From Spirochaetes bacterium ADurb.BinA120 (GTDB lineage: Bacteria; Spirochaetota; UBA4802; UBA5368), in NCBI GenBank assembly GCA_002069125.1, contig MVZN01000016.1, positions 1 through 53,838 on the forward strand: a stretch of DNA of 53,838 nt. Reading direction: 5' to 3'. Made by a program: the position numbers and the translations under genes. The notes under the pieces were generated by a model, which was not told the origin of the DNA, did no database searches, and was given only the letters and a program-made list of their open reading frames with translations. This document shows, piece after piece, positions 25,429 through 33,980 of the stretch (position 1 is its first letter; every line of letters starts with the position of its first letter).

Positions 25429-25501
25429 AGGCGCCGAGCGGACTTGAACCGCTGAATAAAGGTTTTGCAGACCTCTCCCTTAGCCACTTGGGTACGGCGC
25501 C
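25429..25501 (-). tRNA. tRNA-Cys (anticodon GCA)
   Basis: The minus strand gives a 73-base cloverleaf: acceptor GGCGCCG with CGGCGCC, anticodon stem and loop AGGTCTGCAAAACCT (anticodon GCA), T arm with GGTTCAAGTCC, and discriminator T as expected for Cys. CCA is not encoded; CAT follows the discriminator. It is upstream of tRNA-Leu on the same strand. Confidence 0.96.
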
Positions 25502-25836
25502 GTGATGTGCCAAAACGGCCGAAAAAGGGCCGTCTTTCCACAGACACCACCTATAGATACCGCGGCGGCTGGTGTCAACGAAAATGCGCCCATCGCAATA
25601 AGAAAAAATTGCGCACCGTATCCCCCAAAAAGCCTCGTCCAATTTATCTGACCATAAAGCCCCCTAATGGTAAGCACAATTATATCAAAAAAGGAAAATT
25701 CCTTATTAATATTTAATTATAAATATTGACAATTTAAATTTGTGTTCCACACTTGGTTGACGGTGCCTTAACAGACTCTGGGTTCATTATGTATTTTAAT
25801 TTTTATACTTTAATTAAACCCTAACAGGAGGTTCGT
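25502..25836. other. AT-rich intergenic region upstream of the fadN gene
   Basis: No gene is apparent. From about 25680 the sequence is strongly AT-rich. Promoter candidates for the beta-oxidation operon are TTGACA (25726-25731) without a good -10 at the right distance, and a TATACT hexamer close to 25805-25810. A near-palindrome ACAATTTAAATTTGT (25729-25743) overlaps the TTGACA and could be an operator. The tRNA-Cys promoter must also lie in the left part on the minus strand. Confidence 0.45.
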
Positions 25837-28230
25837 ATGATAAGAAGGATCGATAAAGCAGCCGTTATCGGCTCCGGTATCATGGGGGGCGGCATAGCGG
25901 CCCTGCTGGCCGATGCGGGAGTGGAAACCCTGCTTCTCGACATCGTTCCATTCAACCTTACGGATGAAGAGAAGAAGGATCCGAAAGCCCGCAACAGGAT
26001 CGTCCAGACCGGCTTCGACAACTTGATGAAGGCGAAACCCGCCCTCGTTATGGACAAAGCCAACACCGCGCGCATCAAGCTCGGAAACCTCGAGGACGAT
26101 TTCAACAAGCTCGGCGAATGCGACCTTATCATCGAGGTCGTCGTCGAGAACCTCAAGATCAAGCAGGAGCTTTTTGCGAAGATCGACAAGGTCCGCAAGC
26201 CAACCGCGATCATCACCACGAATACCTCGGGCCTTCCGCTTCAGGAAATCTCGAAGGGGCTCAGCAAGGAATTCAAGCAGCACTTCATGGGAACGCACTT
26301 CTTCAACCCGGTCCGCTACATGCACCTCCTCGAGCTCATTCCCGGGGCCGAGACGAAGAAGGAGATTCTGGACTTCCTGGCCGACTTTGGCGAGAAGAGG
26401 CTCGGCAAGGGCATAGTCTGGGCGAAGGACACCCCGAACTTCATCGGGAACCGCATCGGCGTTTACTCGATAGTGGACATCCTGCCCACCATGAAGAAGC
26501 ACGGCATCAGCATCACCGAGGTCGACGCCATTTTCGGCCCGGCCATGGGCCGTCCGAAAACCGCCGTTTTCAAGCTGTCCGACATGGTTGGACTCGACAC
26601 CATCGACCATCTGGCCGACAACTCCTACGAGCTGCTGCCCAAGGACGAGCGCCGGGACGCCTACAAGCTTCCGGACTGGTTCAAGAAGGTGATCGCGAAC
26701 AAGTGGTTCGGCGACAAAACCAAGCAGGGTTTCTACAAGAAGGAAAGGAGCCCCGAGGGCAAGAGGGTTACCCTGGTAATCAATCCGGACACTCTCGAAT
26801 ATGCGCCGGCCGACAAGCCGACCTTCCCGTGCCTTGACGCCGCCAAAGCCGCGAAAACCCCTGCCGAGAAGATCAAGACCGTAGTATGGGGCGATGACAA
26901 GGCCGCCAAGTTCGCATGGGAATGCACGGCCGCCGGCAGCATCTATGCAGCCAACCGCATACCCGAGATCGCCGATTCCATCGTCGACATCGACAACGCT
27001 ATGGTATGGGGATACAACAACGAGCTCGGCCCCTTCGGCACCTGGGACGCCATGGGTGTTGAAGAGTCGGTGAAGCGCATGGAAAAAGAGGGAATGAAGG
27101 TCCCCGAGAACGTCAAGAAGATGCTGGCCTCGGGCGCCAAAACCTTCTATAAGACCGAAAACGGAAAAGACTATTACTACGACCTGGTGAACGGCGGTTA
27201 CAAGGAGATCAAACGGAGCGCCTCCGCCATACTCCTCAAGAACTGCAAGACCATCAAGTCCAACGCCTCCTGCTCGCTCATAGACCTTGGCGACGGCGTG
27301 TTCAACATCGAGTTCCACACCAAGATGAACGCCATCAACGGCGAGATCGTCGATTTCATCCCGGTGGCCCTCGAAGAGGTCAACAAGAACGGCATAGGAC
27401 TCGTCATAGGCAACCAGGCCGGCGGCATGCCCGGCGCTTTCTCGGCCGGCGGCGACCTCGGTTATATGGGCGGCCTTGCGAAGGAAGGCAAGTTCAACCT
27501 TATCAACGACTTCATCGCCAAGGTGCATGACGGCATTCAGGCCGTTCGCTACTCCAACTTCCCGGTCGTCGCCGCTCCCTACGGCATGACACTGGGCGGC
27601 GGCTGCGAAGTCTGCCTGGCCTCCGACCGCATCCTTGCGCACACGGAAACCTATATGGGCCTTGTCGAGATAGGGGCCGGTCTCGTTCCCGGCGGTCTCG
27701 GAATGCTCAATCTGTGGAGAAAGGTCCTCGAGAACGTTCCCGAGGCGGTAAAGATTACCGACCTTGGCGGATTCTTCCTGCCCTGCTTTATGGCCGTAGC
27801 ACAGGCCCAGGTGGGCATGGGGGCCTTCGAGCTCAAGAAGAAGGGTTTCCTCGGTCCCAAGGACAGGATCATCTTTAACCGCGACCTTCAGATAGGCGAA
27901 GCGAAGAAGGAAGTCATAAAGATGGTCGAAGAGGGCTACGCTCCTCCGAAGCACGACCCGATCCTCGTAATGGGCCAGGAAGTGCACGGCATGGTATGGG
28001 CCGAAATGCTCAACATGAAGAGCGGCGGCTACATCACCCCGCACATGGAGGCGATCGCGAAGAAGATAGCGTTCGTAATGTCCGGCGGCGACGTAATCCA
28101 GGGAACGAAGATTCCCGAGGAGCAGTGGCTCAGGCAGGAGCGCGAGGCGTTCGTCGATCTCTGGAAGACCGAGAACACCCAAAAGATGGCAGCGCATATA
28201 CTGGCGACAGGCAAGCCGTTGATGATCTAA
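25837..28230 (+). CDS. fadN: 3-hydroxyacyl-CoA dehydrogenase / enoyl-CoA hydratase fusion (FadN type)
   Basis: The start ATG follows a strong AGGAGG. The 797-residue protein has the NAD-binding GSGIMGGGIA (12-21) and the catalytic His154 in GTHFFNPVR of the 3-hydroxyacyl-CoA dehydrogenase, then a C-terminal crotonase domain with FSAGGDL and GGGCEVCLASD (oxyanion-hole elements and a catalytic-region Glu) and EIGAGLVPGGLG. Dehydrogenase first and hydratase last is the order of Bacillus FadN, the reverse of E. coli FadB. It catalyses the middle two steps of fatty-acid beta-oxidation in the cytoplasm. It is followed 34 bases later by the thiolase gene. Confidence 0.92.
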   Translation: MIRRIDKAAVIGSGIMGGGIAALLADAGVETLLLDIVPFNLTDEEKKDPKARNRIVQTGFDNLMKAKPALVMDKANTARIKLGNLEDDFNKLGECDLIIEVVVENLKIKQELFAKIDKVRKPTAIITTNTSGLPLQEISKGLSKEFKQHFMGTHFFNPVRYMHLLELIPGAETKKEILDFLADFGEKRLGKGIVWAKDTPNFIGNRIGVYSIVDILPTMKKHGISITEVDAIFGPAMGRPKTAVFKLSDMVGLDTIDHLADNSYELLPKDERRDAYKLPDWFKKVIANKWFGDKTKQGFYKKERSPEGKRVTLVINPDTLEYAPADKPTFPCLDAAKAAKTPAEKIKTVVWGDDKAAKFAWECTAAGSIYAANRIPEIADSIVDIDNAMVWGYNNELGPFGTWDAMGVEESVKRMEKEGMKVPENVKKMLASGAKTFYKTENGKDYYYDLVNGGYKEIKRSASAILLKNCKTIKSNASCSLIDLGDGVFNIEFHTKMNAINGEIVDFIPVALEEVNKNGIGLVIGNQAGGMPGAFSAGGDLGYMGGLAKEGKFNLINDFIAKVHDGIQAVRYSNFPVVAAPYGMTLGGGCEVCLASDRILAHTETYMGLVEIGAGLVPGGLGMLNLWRKVLENVPEAVKITDLGGFFLPCFMAVAQAQVGMGAFELKKKGFLGPKDRIIFNRDLQIGEAKKEVIKMVEEGYAPPKHDPILVMGQEVHGMVWAEMLNMKSGGYITPHMEAIAKKIAFVMSGGDVIQGTKIPEEQWLRQEREAFVDLWKTENTQKMAAHILATGKPLMI

Positions 28231-28264
28231 GGATCCAAACCAATTTCAGAGGAGGAACAGATAT

Positions 28265-29443
28265 ATGAGAGAAGCATATATCGTTTCATCAGTAAGAACA
28301 CCCGGTTGCAGAAGAGGAAAAGGAGCTTTCGCGCAGACCAGACCCGAGGACCTTCTTTCGCAGGTTATGGCCGCAGCAGCCGATCGCATCAAGCTCGACA
28401 AGGCGCTCGTTGACGACTGTTTCACCGGTTGTGCGTTCCCCGAGGCCGAGCAGGGAATCAACGTCGCCCGTATAGCGCAGCTTATGGCCGGCTACCCTGT
28501 CACCAGCTCCGCCGCGGTCGTCAACCGTTTCTGCTCGTCCGGCCTCGAAGCGATAGCCCTTGCCGGCCTGAAGATCCAGGCGGGCTGGGTCGATATCGCC
28601 ATGGGCTCCGGCCTCGAGAGCATGACGATCGTTCCCATGGGGGGCAACCTCCCCCGTCCGCATCCGGACTGGGCGAAAAAGAACCCCGATGTTTATATAT
28701 CCATGGGAATCACGGCCGAGAACGTGGCCTCGCGCTACAACATCAGCCGCGAAGACCAGGACAAGTTTGGTTACGAGTCCCAGATGAAGGCCGCCAAGGC
28801 GCAGAAGGAGAAGCTCTTCACCGAGATCCATCCAACCACCGGCACCCGCTTCGTTCAGCAGGCCGACGGAACCTACAAGAAGGAAACCTTCGTCCAGGAC
28901 TTTGACGACGGCGTCCGTGCGGACACGACCCTTGAGGGCCTTGCCAAACTGCGGCCCGCCTTCAAGGCAATGGGCTCTGTTACGGCCGGCAACTCCTCGC
29001 AGACCACCGACGGCGCCGCGGCGACGATCGTGGCCAGCGAAGACGCATGCAAGAAGTACAACCTGAAGCCGCTTGCCCGCATAGTCGGTTACGCGGTCGC
29101 CGGGTGCGAGCCCGACGAGATGGGCGTTGGTCCCAAGTACGCCATTCCCAAGGTCCTCAAACAGACCGGCATGAAGCTCGACCAGATGGATATAATCGAG
29201 CTCAACGAGGCCTTCGCCTCGCAGTCGCTGCATTGCATCCGCGAGCTCGGCCTCACCGAGCGCATGGACATCATCAACGTCCATGGCGGGGCGTGCGCGC
29301 TCGGCCACCCGCTGGGATGCACCGGCGCGAAGCTGATGGCTACACTGGTCGCCAACATGCACCGCTATAACAAGAAGTTCGGTCTCGAGTCGATGTGTAT
29401 CGGCGGCGGAATGGGCGCCGCGATGATCATCGAAAAGATGTAA
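28265..29443 (+). CDS. fadA: Acetyl-CoA acyltransferase (thiolase) FadA
   Basis: The 392-residue protein begins after AGAGGAGG. The nucleophile is Cys90 in NRFCSSGLEAIA, and the C-terminal active-site motifs are GGACALGHPLGCTGA (His and Cys) and CIGGGMGAA. It removes acetyl-CoA in the last step of beta-oxidation, partnering the fadN product. A strong terminator follows. The acyl-CoA dehydrogenase often found third in such operons is missing here. Confidence 0.95.
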   Translation: MREAYIVSSVRTPGCRRGKGAFAQTRPEDLLSQVMAAAADRIKLDKALVDDCFTGCAFPEAEQGINVARIAQLMAGYPVTSSAAVVNRFCSSGLEAIALAGLKIQAGWVDIAMGSGLESMTIVPMGGNLPRPHPDWAKKNPDVYISMGITAENVASRYNISREDQDKFGYESQMKAAKAQKEKLFTEIHPTTGTRFVQQADGTYKKETFVQDFDDGVRADTTLEGLAKLRPAFKAMGSVTAGNSSQTTDGAAATIVASEDACKKYNLKPLARIVGYAVAGCEPDEMGVGPKYAIPKVLKQTGMKLDQMDIIELNEAFASQSLHCIRELGLTERMDIINVHGGACALGHPLGCTGAKLMATLVANMHRYNKKFGLESMCIGGGMGAAMIIEKM

Positions 29444-29463
29444 GATTTCCGTACAAGACTGAA

Positions 29464-29495
29464 GAAAAGCCGCCCCTCGGGGCGGCTTTTCTTTT
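29464..29495 (+). terminator. Rho-independent terminator of the fadN-fadA operon
   Basis: GAAAAGCCGCCCC-TC-GGGGCGGCTTTTC is a perfect 13-base-pair hairpin followed by TTTT, 20 bases after the thiolase stop. Confidence 0.92.
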
Positions 29496-29605
29496 CCCCC
29501 TCTTCCCCGCCAAAAAAGGCTGAAAAAGTCTAAGAATATTCCATGAACATGCCGAATTGATAAAAAGGACCGTAACTCACTCTGAGTATACCGGAAGGAG
29601 GAAAT

Positions 29606-29749
29606 ATGATTCACACCGAAGGCGATCTGCGTAACTGGAAGCAGGAGCAGCTCAAGTATTTCAAGGGCTATTTGGGCAATTTCAAGAAGGATTCGCGCGA
29701 GTACAAGCTCCTCGTCGAAGGCATCAGGGAGCTCGAGAATAGCCTTTAA
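29606..29749 (+). CDS. Small 47-residue helical protein
   Basis: ATG at 29606 follows a very strong ribosome binding site (GGAAGGAGGAAAT) and is read to TAA at 29747-29749. The product (starts MIHTEGDLRNWKQEQL, ends ELENSL) is charged, mostly predicted helix, with no signal peptide or Cys. Codon use matches the GC-rich neighbours. It lies behind the fad operon terminator, so it probably has its own promoter. I recognise no family. Confidence 0.65.
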   Translation: MIHTEGDLRNWKQEQLKYFKGYLGNFKKDSREYKLLVEGIRELENSL

Positions 29750-29779
29750 TCCCGCGTACCGGCGTTATCATCCGGGCGA

Positions 29780-31276
29780 TTAAGTGGAATGACGGCCAGC
29801 CTGTTGCGGTCGATGGTCCGGTTGGTGGCCGGCCCCCTCCACCGCCGCACCGGCGTTTTCCTCCATTGCCGCCGTCCTTCTGATGACGATATTGTATTTT
29901 TTTAGCTTGTTGTGCATGGTCTTTCGCGAGATATCGAGCGCCCTTGCCGTGATTGAAATGTTATAGTTGAAGTGCTTCAGGGTTTTCTCGAGGTGCTCCC
30001 TTTCCATCTCCTCGATCGTCTTTACGCCTTCGCTTATCAGGGAACCGCTTGGCGCGGGTGGCGGCCCTGCGGTCTCCGCCCTCCTGGCGGCCATTCCGAT
30101 CTCCTCGAATTCAAGTACGCTCGTCACGTCCTCCAGGGAGACCACCCTCTGAGTGGAAAGCAGGATGAGCCTTTTTATTACGTTTTCGAGCTGACGCACA
30201 TTCCCCGGCCACGAATAGTTACTTAGATACAGCCGCGCCTTTAGGTCCAGATTGACCTCCCGTCCGAATTCGCCGTTGTATTTGTCGAGAAAGTGGTCTA
30301 TGAAAAGGGGAATATCCTCGTGGCGGTCCTTAAGCGGCGGGAGGTACACGGGCACTACGTTAAGCCTGTAATAGAGGTCCTCGCGGAAGCTGTTCTCCCT
30401 TACCATCTCCCGCAAGTCGCGGTTGCTCGCGGTGACGATGCGCGTGTTTACCTTTATAAGCTCATTTCCTCCTATTCGTTCGAACTCCTTTTCCTGGAGC
30501 ACTCTCAGGAGTTTTGCCTGCAGATCGATCGAAAGATTGCCTATCTCGTCCAGAAACAGGGTGCCTCGGCTCGCTATCTCGAACTTCCCTATTTTTCTTG
30601 ATATGGCCCCGGTGAAGGCGCCCTTCTCGTGTCCGAATAGCTCGCTTCCAATGAGGTCACGCGGAATGGTGCTGCAATCTATTGACCGGAACGGATACTG
30701 CTTGCGGTTGCTGTTGTAATGGACGGCCTTGGCGATGATCTCCTTCCCGGTGCCGCTCTCGCCTATAATCAGGACCGTGCTGTCCGTGTCGATCACCTTC
30801 TCGAGGGTGCTGAATATCTTCTGCATGCCGGGCGATTTGCCTATTATGTTCCTGAATCGGAACCCTTCGCCAAGCTGCTCCCGAAGCCGGCTAAGCTCGC
30901 TCTCCAGCTCCAGTTTCTCGACTATATTTTTAAGAACGACCATCAGCTTGTCGGTGTCGAACGGCTTGACCAGGTAGTCGTATGCTCCAAGTTTCATCGA
31001 GGTGATGGCTGTCTCGACATCGTTGGAGGCTGTAATTACGACTACGGCGACCTTGATTTTGTCCTCGAATATCCGCTTCAACACATCGAGGCCGCTCATT
31101 CCGGGTAGGCGCAGATCGAGGATCAGTATCTCGTGCCCGACCTTTTTAAGGCGATCGAGCACAGTATCCCCCCGATCGACCGTGTCCACGTCGAAATAAT
31201 CCTTAAGAAGATCCGAAAGAAGGTCGCGTATACCCTTTTCATCATCGGCGACAAGTATTCGGAAATTGCTTTCCAT
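29780..31276 (-). CDS. NtrC-family sigma-54-dependent response regulator
   Basis: The start at 31276 overlaps the stop of the kinase gene (TGATG); an ATG nine bases earlier (31285) is also possible. The 498-residue protein has a receiver domain (acidic pair 11-12, phosphoacceptor Asp54, Lys104), an AAA+ domain with Walker A GESGTGKE (172-179), the sigma-54 contact loop GAFTGA (219-224) and Walker B LFLDEIGN, and a Fis-type HTH (ITARALDISRKTMHNKLKKY). It should activate sigma-54 promoters when phosphorylated. The C-terminal tail after the HTH (~30 residues, His/Gln-rich) is unusual. It ends the long proA-to-regulator run. Confidence 0.93.
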   Translation of the reverse strand: MESNFRILVADDEKGIRDLLSDLLKDYFDVDTVDRGDTVLDRLKKVGHEILILDLRLPGMSGLDVLKRIFEDKIKVAVVVITASNDVETAITSMKLGAYDYLVKPFDTDKLMVVLKNIVEKLELESELSRLREQLGEGFRFRNIIGKSPGMQKIFSTLEKVIDTDSTVLIIGESGTGKEIIAKAVHYNSNRKQYPFRSIDCSTIPRDLIGSELFGHEKGAFTGAISRKIGKFEIASRGTLFLDEIGNLSIDLQAKLLRVLQEKEFERIGGNELIKVNTRIVTASNRDLREMVRENSFREDLYYRLNVVPVYLPPLKDRHEDIPLFIDHFLDKYNGEFGREVNLDLKARLYLSNYSWPGNVRQLENVIKRLILLSTQRVVSLEDVTSVLEFEEIGMAARRAETAGPPPAPSGSLISEGVKTIEEMEREHLEKTLKHFNYNISITARALDISRKTMHNKLKKYNIVIRRTAAMEENAGAAVEGAGHQPDHRPQQAGRHST

Positions 31277-31923
31277 CAGACCCATATCCCAAGTCCCCTT
31301 CGCCCTCCCGCCCCGGCATCCAACGTCGTTATGTCCCAACCGCCGGCCCTGGCGATAAAATACGCCCGGTACACCTCCGTCCCTTTCAGATAGTACTTTT
31401 TAAGCGCGAAGGGTAAATAAAAATCCTCCATTGAAAGCTCGGGAATGTCCACTCCCTCGAAGCGGATGTCGATAAGGGCCCGGCCGTCCGATTCCGGCAT
31501 GGAGATCGTGCACCGCGCGCCCGAGAGGCCGGTCCAGTCGAAACCCGAAACGATAAGGCCAAAGACCTCCAAAAGCGCCGCCCTGTCGCCAATGGCCGGG
31601 TGGGCTTCGGGTATCGGTCCCGCATCCGCGCGGACTCCCTCTGGCAGGGATGAGATTGCCTCCCTCAGCGTTTCCGCCGCGTCAAATTTAAGGCTCTCAA
31701 ACTTTCTGGGTATAAAGGCGGCATATAGGTCCCGCAGTATTCCATCTATTCTGTCCGCCTGTTCCTGTATCATCCTTTGGGATTTTTCAACCGATCCGGG
31801 ATCGCCGGATTTGAGCCCCAAAAGCTGGGCATATCCCTTTATGGTGGTTAGAGGATTCTTTAGCTCGTGGCTGAGGTTCCTTACAAGCCCCTCTATAATG
31901 CGCGTAGCATCTTCACTCTTCAC
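31276..31923 (-). CDS. Small cytoplasmic histidine kinase with degenerate ATP-binding domain
   Basis: A GTG at 31923, four bases after the rsfS stop, is the most likely start; a TTG at 31971 would overlap rsfS. The 215-residue protein has a good phosphoacceptor motif, NLSHELKNPLTTIKGYAQLL (His19), with no membrane segment or PAS domain. The following domain keeps the PF...K of the F box (FYLPFALKKYY) and a C-terminal GGRRGLG, but the N box lacks its Asn (LLEVFGLIVSGF) and no DxGxG G1 box is visible. It overlaps the sigma-54 regulator and surely forms a pair with it. Whether it can bind ATP is doubtful. Confidence 0.75.
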   Translation of the reverse strand: MKSEDATRIIEGLVRNLSHELKNPLTTIKGYAQLLGLKSGDPGSVEKSQRMIQEQADRIDGILRDLYAAFIPRKFESLKFDAAETLREAISSLPEGVRADAGPIPEAHPAIGDRAALLEVFGLIVSGFDWTGLSGARCTISMPESDGRALIDIRFEGVDIPELSMEDFYLPFALKKYYLKGTEVYRAYFIARAGGWDITTLDAGAGGRRGLGIWV

Positions 31924-31927
31924 ATCG

Positions 31928-32293
31928 TTACCGGAATTCGATTGACCGCGCGTCGGCCCACAGTCTCTCAAGCTGATAGTATTCCCTCATCTCGCGCGTG
32001 AAAATATGAACCACTATTTCGTGATAATCGAGCGCTATCCACGGCGAATCGAGCTGGGCCCTGGAGCGTTCGGGCACCCCCTCGGTCCGGAAAAACCGTT
32101 GGACCTCCCGTGCGAGCGACCTTCCGTGGATGAGGGAATTCGCGGTCGCTATCACGAAATAATCCAGGTAGCTGTTGATACCGGAAAGATCGATAAGTAG
32201 GACGTCCTGGGCCTTCTTTTCGTCGAGAAGGCGCGCAGAGGCCCTTGCAATCCCAATAACGGCGTCGTCGGTGATGGTTTCCCCTGCCTTCAC
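31928..32293 (-). CDS. rsfS: Ribosomal silencing factor RsfS
   Basis: The 121-residue protein begins with GTG at 32293, which overlaps the lytR stop (GTGA). It matches RsfS (Iojap) in KAQDVLLIDLSGINSYLDYFVI, the SGRSLAREV-like helix and the later SPWIALDYHEIVVHIF. RsfS binds L14 and blocks subunit joining under nutrient limitation. Its place after nadD and lytR is the common bacterial order. Confidence 0.93.
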   Translation of the reverse strand: MKAGETITDDAVIGIARASARLLDEKKAQDVLLIDLSGINSYLDYFVIATANSLIHGRSLAREVQRFFRTEGVPERSRAQLDSPWIALDYHEIVVHIFTREMREYYQLERLWADARSIEFR

Positions 32294-33399
32294 TTTACGT
32301 AGTCCTTCCCGATGATAATGAGAGCGCTGTTGAGCTGCGTGCTGTCAATTATATGATATACCCGGTCCACGCCCAGGATCTCCGCTACCCGCATTGCGTA
32401 ATCCGTGTCCGCGCGCTGGTTGATGATGATTGTCCGGTCAAAAAATGGATACGGAGATGTGCCGAATTCCACGACCGTAAGCCCCTCGCGCATCAGGATG
32501 TTCCTCATCTTCTTGGCGAGTCCAGGCACGTTCGTACCATTGAGTATCTTGACCTTTACGGACTGGTCGTTTTTCTCGTCGAGCACCATTGATCTGAGAA
32601 ATTCGTTTTCATATAATTTGTACGAGATATCGTCGATCACGTAATCGCCCTTTTCGTCAAGCCCGCCCGGCACGAGAGTGCTAATTATCCCCGAATCATC
32701 AAAAAAATACCCGAGCAGCGAAAGGATCTCCTGGTCGAGAAGGTTCGTCCGGATATTCTTGATTGCCTCGGATATGAACTGGCCGTTTAAAAAGCGTTTA
32801 TACCTTTTTCTGTCGGAATGCAGCGTCAGCAGAACGTCCTGTATCCGGTCGTATTTCCGGTATATGGAGTTGTCTTCGGCCGAGTTGATGTAATCGACGA
32901 TCCTTCCGCCATCCATATAGTTGACCCCGGGGCGGTGGTTTCCCTGCCCTTTCCACTGGTCTAGCAGGAAGAGGTCGACCCCCTCGATGAGGTCAACCGT
33001 GCGCTGTACGTCTCTCGCGTACATCTCGACAAAAAAAGGAATATGTATCTTCAGGTCGCGCGCCAGCGACTGGCTGATCCTGCCGAAACCGTCGAAGTCG
33101 ATGTCCTCTATCCTTGCGGAGCGCTTTTTCCCTGAATCTAAGAATATTTTCAGATTTGGCGGAAGGAACGTAATGCCTATCCGGCTGTTCTCCGGATTTA
33201 TGCTTAGCACCGCAAAAAACCTGTGCTTGTTGTCCCGATAGACATTGCTTCCCGCAATGAGTATGTTTATCATCTTCTTGTTCTGGGCCAGGGCCTCTAT
33301 CGCGTTTCGCGTCGATATGCGATAGAAATAGATGATGCCAAGCAGCGCCAGTGCCGCCGCGCCCGCCCAGATTCCGTATTTTACAAGTTGCCTGTTCAA
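32290..33399 (-). CDS. LytR_C-domain membrane protein (LytR/CpsA-related)
   Basis: TTG at 33399 overlaps the nadD stop (TTGA). The 369-residue protein has one N-terminal membrane helix (GIWAGAAALALLGIIYFYR), a central region resembling a diverged LytR-CpsA-Psr domain (INILIAGSN... AVLSINPENSRIGITFLP), and a C-terminal LytR_C domain starting VKILNGTNVPGLAKKMR (~residues 283-300). LCP proteins attach glycopolymers to the wall; several key Arg residues of the active enzymes are not obvious here, so the activity is uncertain. The genes nadD, lytR and rsfS in this order are shared with Leptospira. Confidence 0.82.
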   Translation of the reverse strand: MNRQLVKYGIWAGAAALALLGIIYFYRISTRNAIEALAQNKKMINILIAGSNVYRDNKHRFFAVLSINPENSRIGITFLPPNLKIFLDSGKKRSARIEDIDFDGFGRISQSLARDLKIHIPFFVEMYARDVQRTVDLIEGVDLFLLDQWKGQGNHRPGVNYMDGGRIVDYINSAEDNSIYRKYDRIQDVLLTLHSDRKRYKRFLNGQFISEAIKNIRTNLLDQEILSLLGYFFDDSGIISTLVPGGLDEKGDYVIDDISYKLYENEFLRSMVLDEKNDQSVKVKILNGTNVPGLAKKMRNILMREGLTVVEFGTSPYPFFDRTIIINQRADTDYAMRVAEILGVDRVYHIIDSTQLNSALIIIGKDYVK

Positions 33400-33980
33400 T
33401 CCTCGTATAATCCCCTCTCCCTGATGTATTCAGCAACCCCGTCGGTTACCATATACCTGATGGACCTTCCGGCCCTTATCCTATTACGGATGTCCGTTGA
33501 ACTGATTTCAATAATTGGATTTTGAATCAACACGTAACTCGCGCCGGCTTCTTCGAGCGCGGAATTCCCGGGAACGCTCCCCGGGCGCGCCAACACCGCA
33601 AGGGTCGAAAGCGATAGCAGTTCGCGGTATTCCCTCCAGGTATGCAGCTCGTTGAACGAATCGGCCCCGATAAGGAGGAATATCTCCGCACCGGGATAAT
33701 CCAGGGCGAGGTCGCGCACCGTTATGATGCTGTACGAGGGGTCCTCCCTGTCCAGTTCCATGCGGGAGACCTCGAAACGGGCATTGCCGGCTGTAGCGCG
33801 GACGAGCATCTCGTAGCGGTCATCCGGCGTAACGACATTGTCAGGGGCCTTGTGCACCGGGGCCTTTGCGGGAACGAAAAGCACCAGATCCAGCCTCAGA
33901 TCGTCCAGCGCGACAGCGGCATTGACAAGGTGCCCGAGGTGCACCGGATTGAAGGTTCCGCCCAGTACACCGAGCCTCAA
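33396..33980 (-). CDS. nadD: Nicotinate-nucleotide adenylyltransferase
   Basis: The product has GVLGGTFNPVHLGHL (nucleotidyltransferase HxGH) and the late EISSTDIRNRI (the ISxTxxR motif), the signatures of NadD, which makes deamido-NAD from nicotinate mononucleotide. A TTG at 33980 overlapping the proA stop (TTGA) is preferred because the next junction shows the same overlap and NadD normally starts just before GGTFNP; an ATG at 34022 would add 14 residues. Length from the TTG is 194 residues, normal for the family. Confidence 0.92.
   Translation of the reverse strand: MRLGVLGGTFNPVHLGHLVNAAVALDDLRLDLVLFVPAKAPVHKAPDNVVTPDDRYEMLVRATAGNARFEVSRMELDREDPSYSIITVRDLALDYPGAEIFLLIGADSFNELHTWREYRELLSLSTLAVLARPGSVPGNSALEEAGASYVLIQNPIIEISSTDIRNRIRAGRSIRYMVTDGVAEYIRERGLYED

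Noticed and set aside
25810-28197. A 795-codon open frame antisense to the FadN-type gene
   Set aside because: It is the mirror of a GC-rich coding gene; the sense strand carries all catalytic motifs and a strong ribosome binding site.
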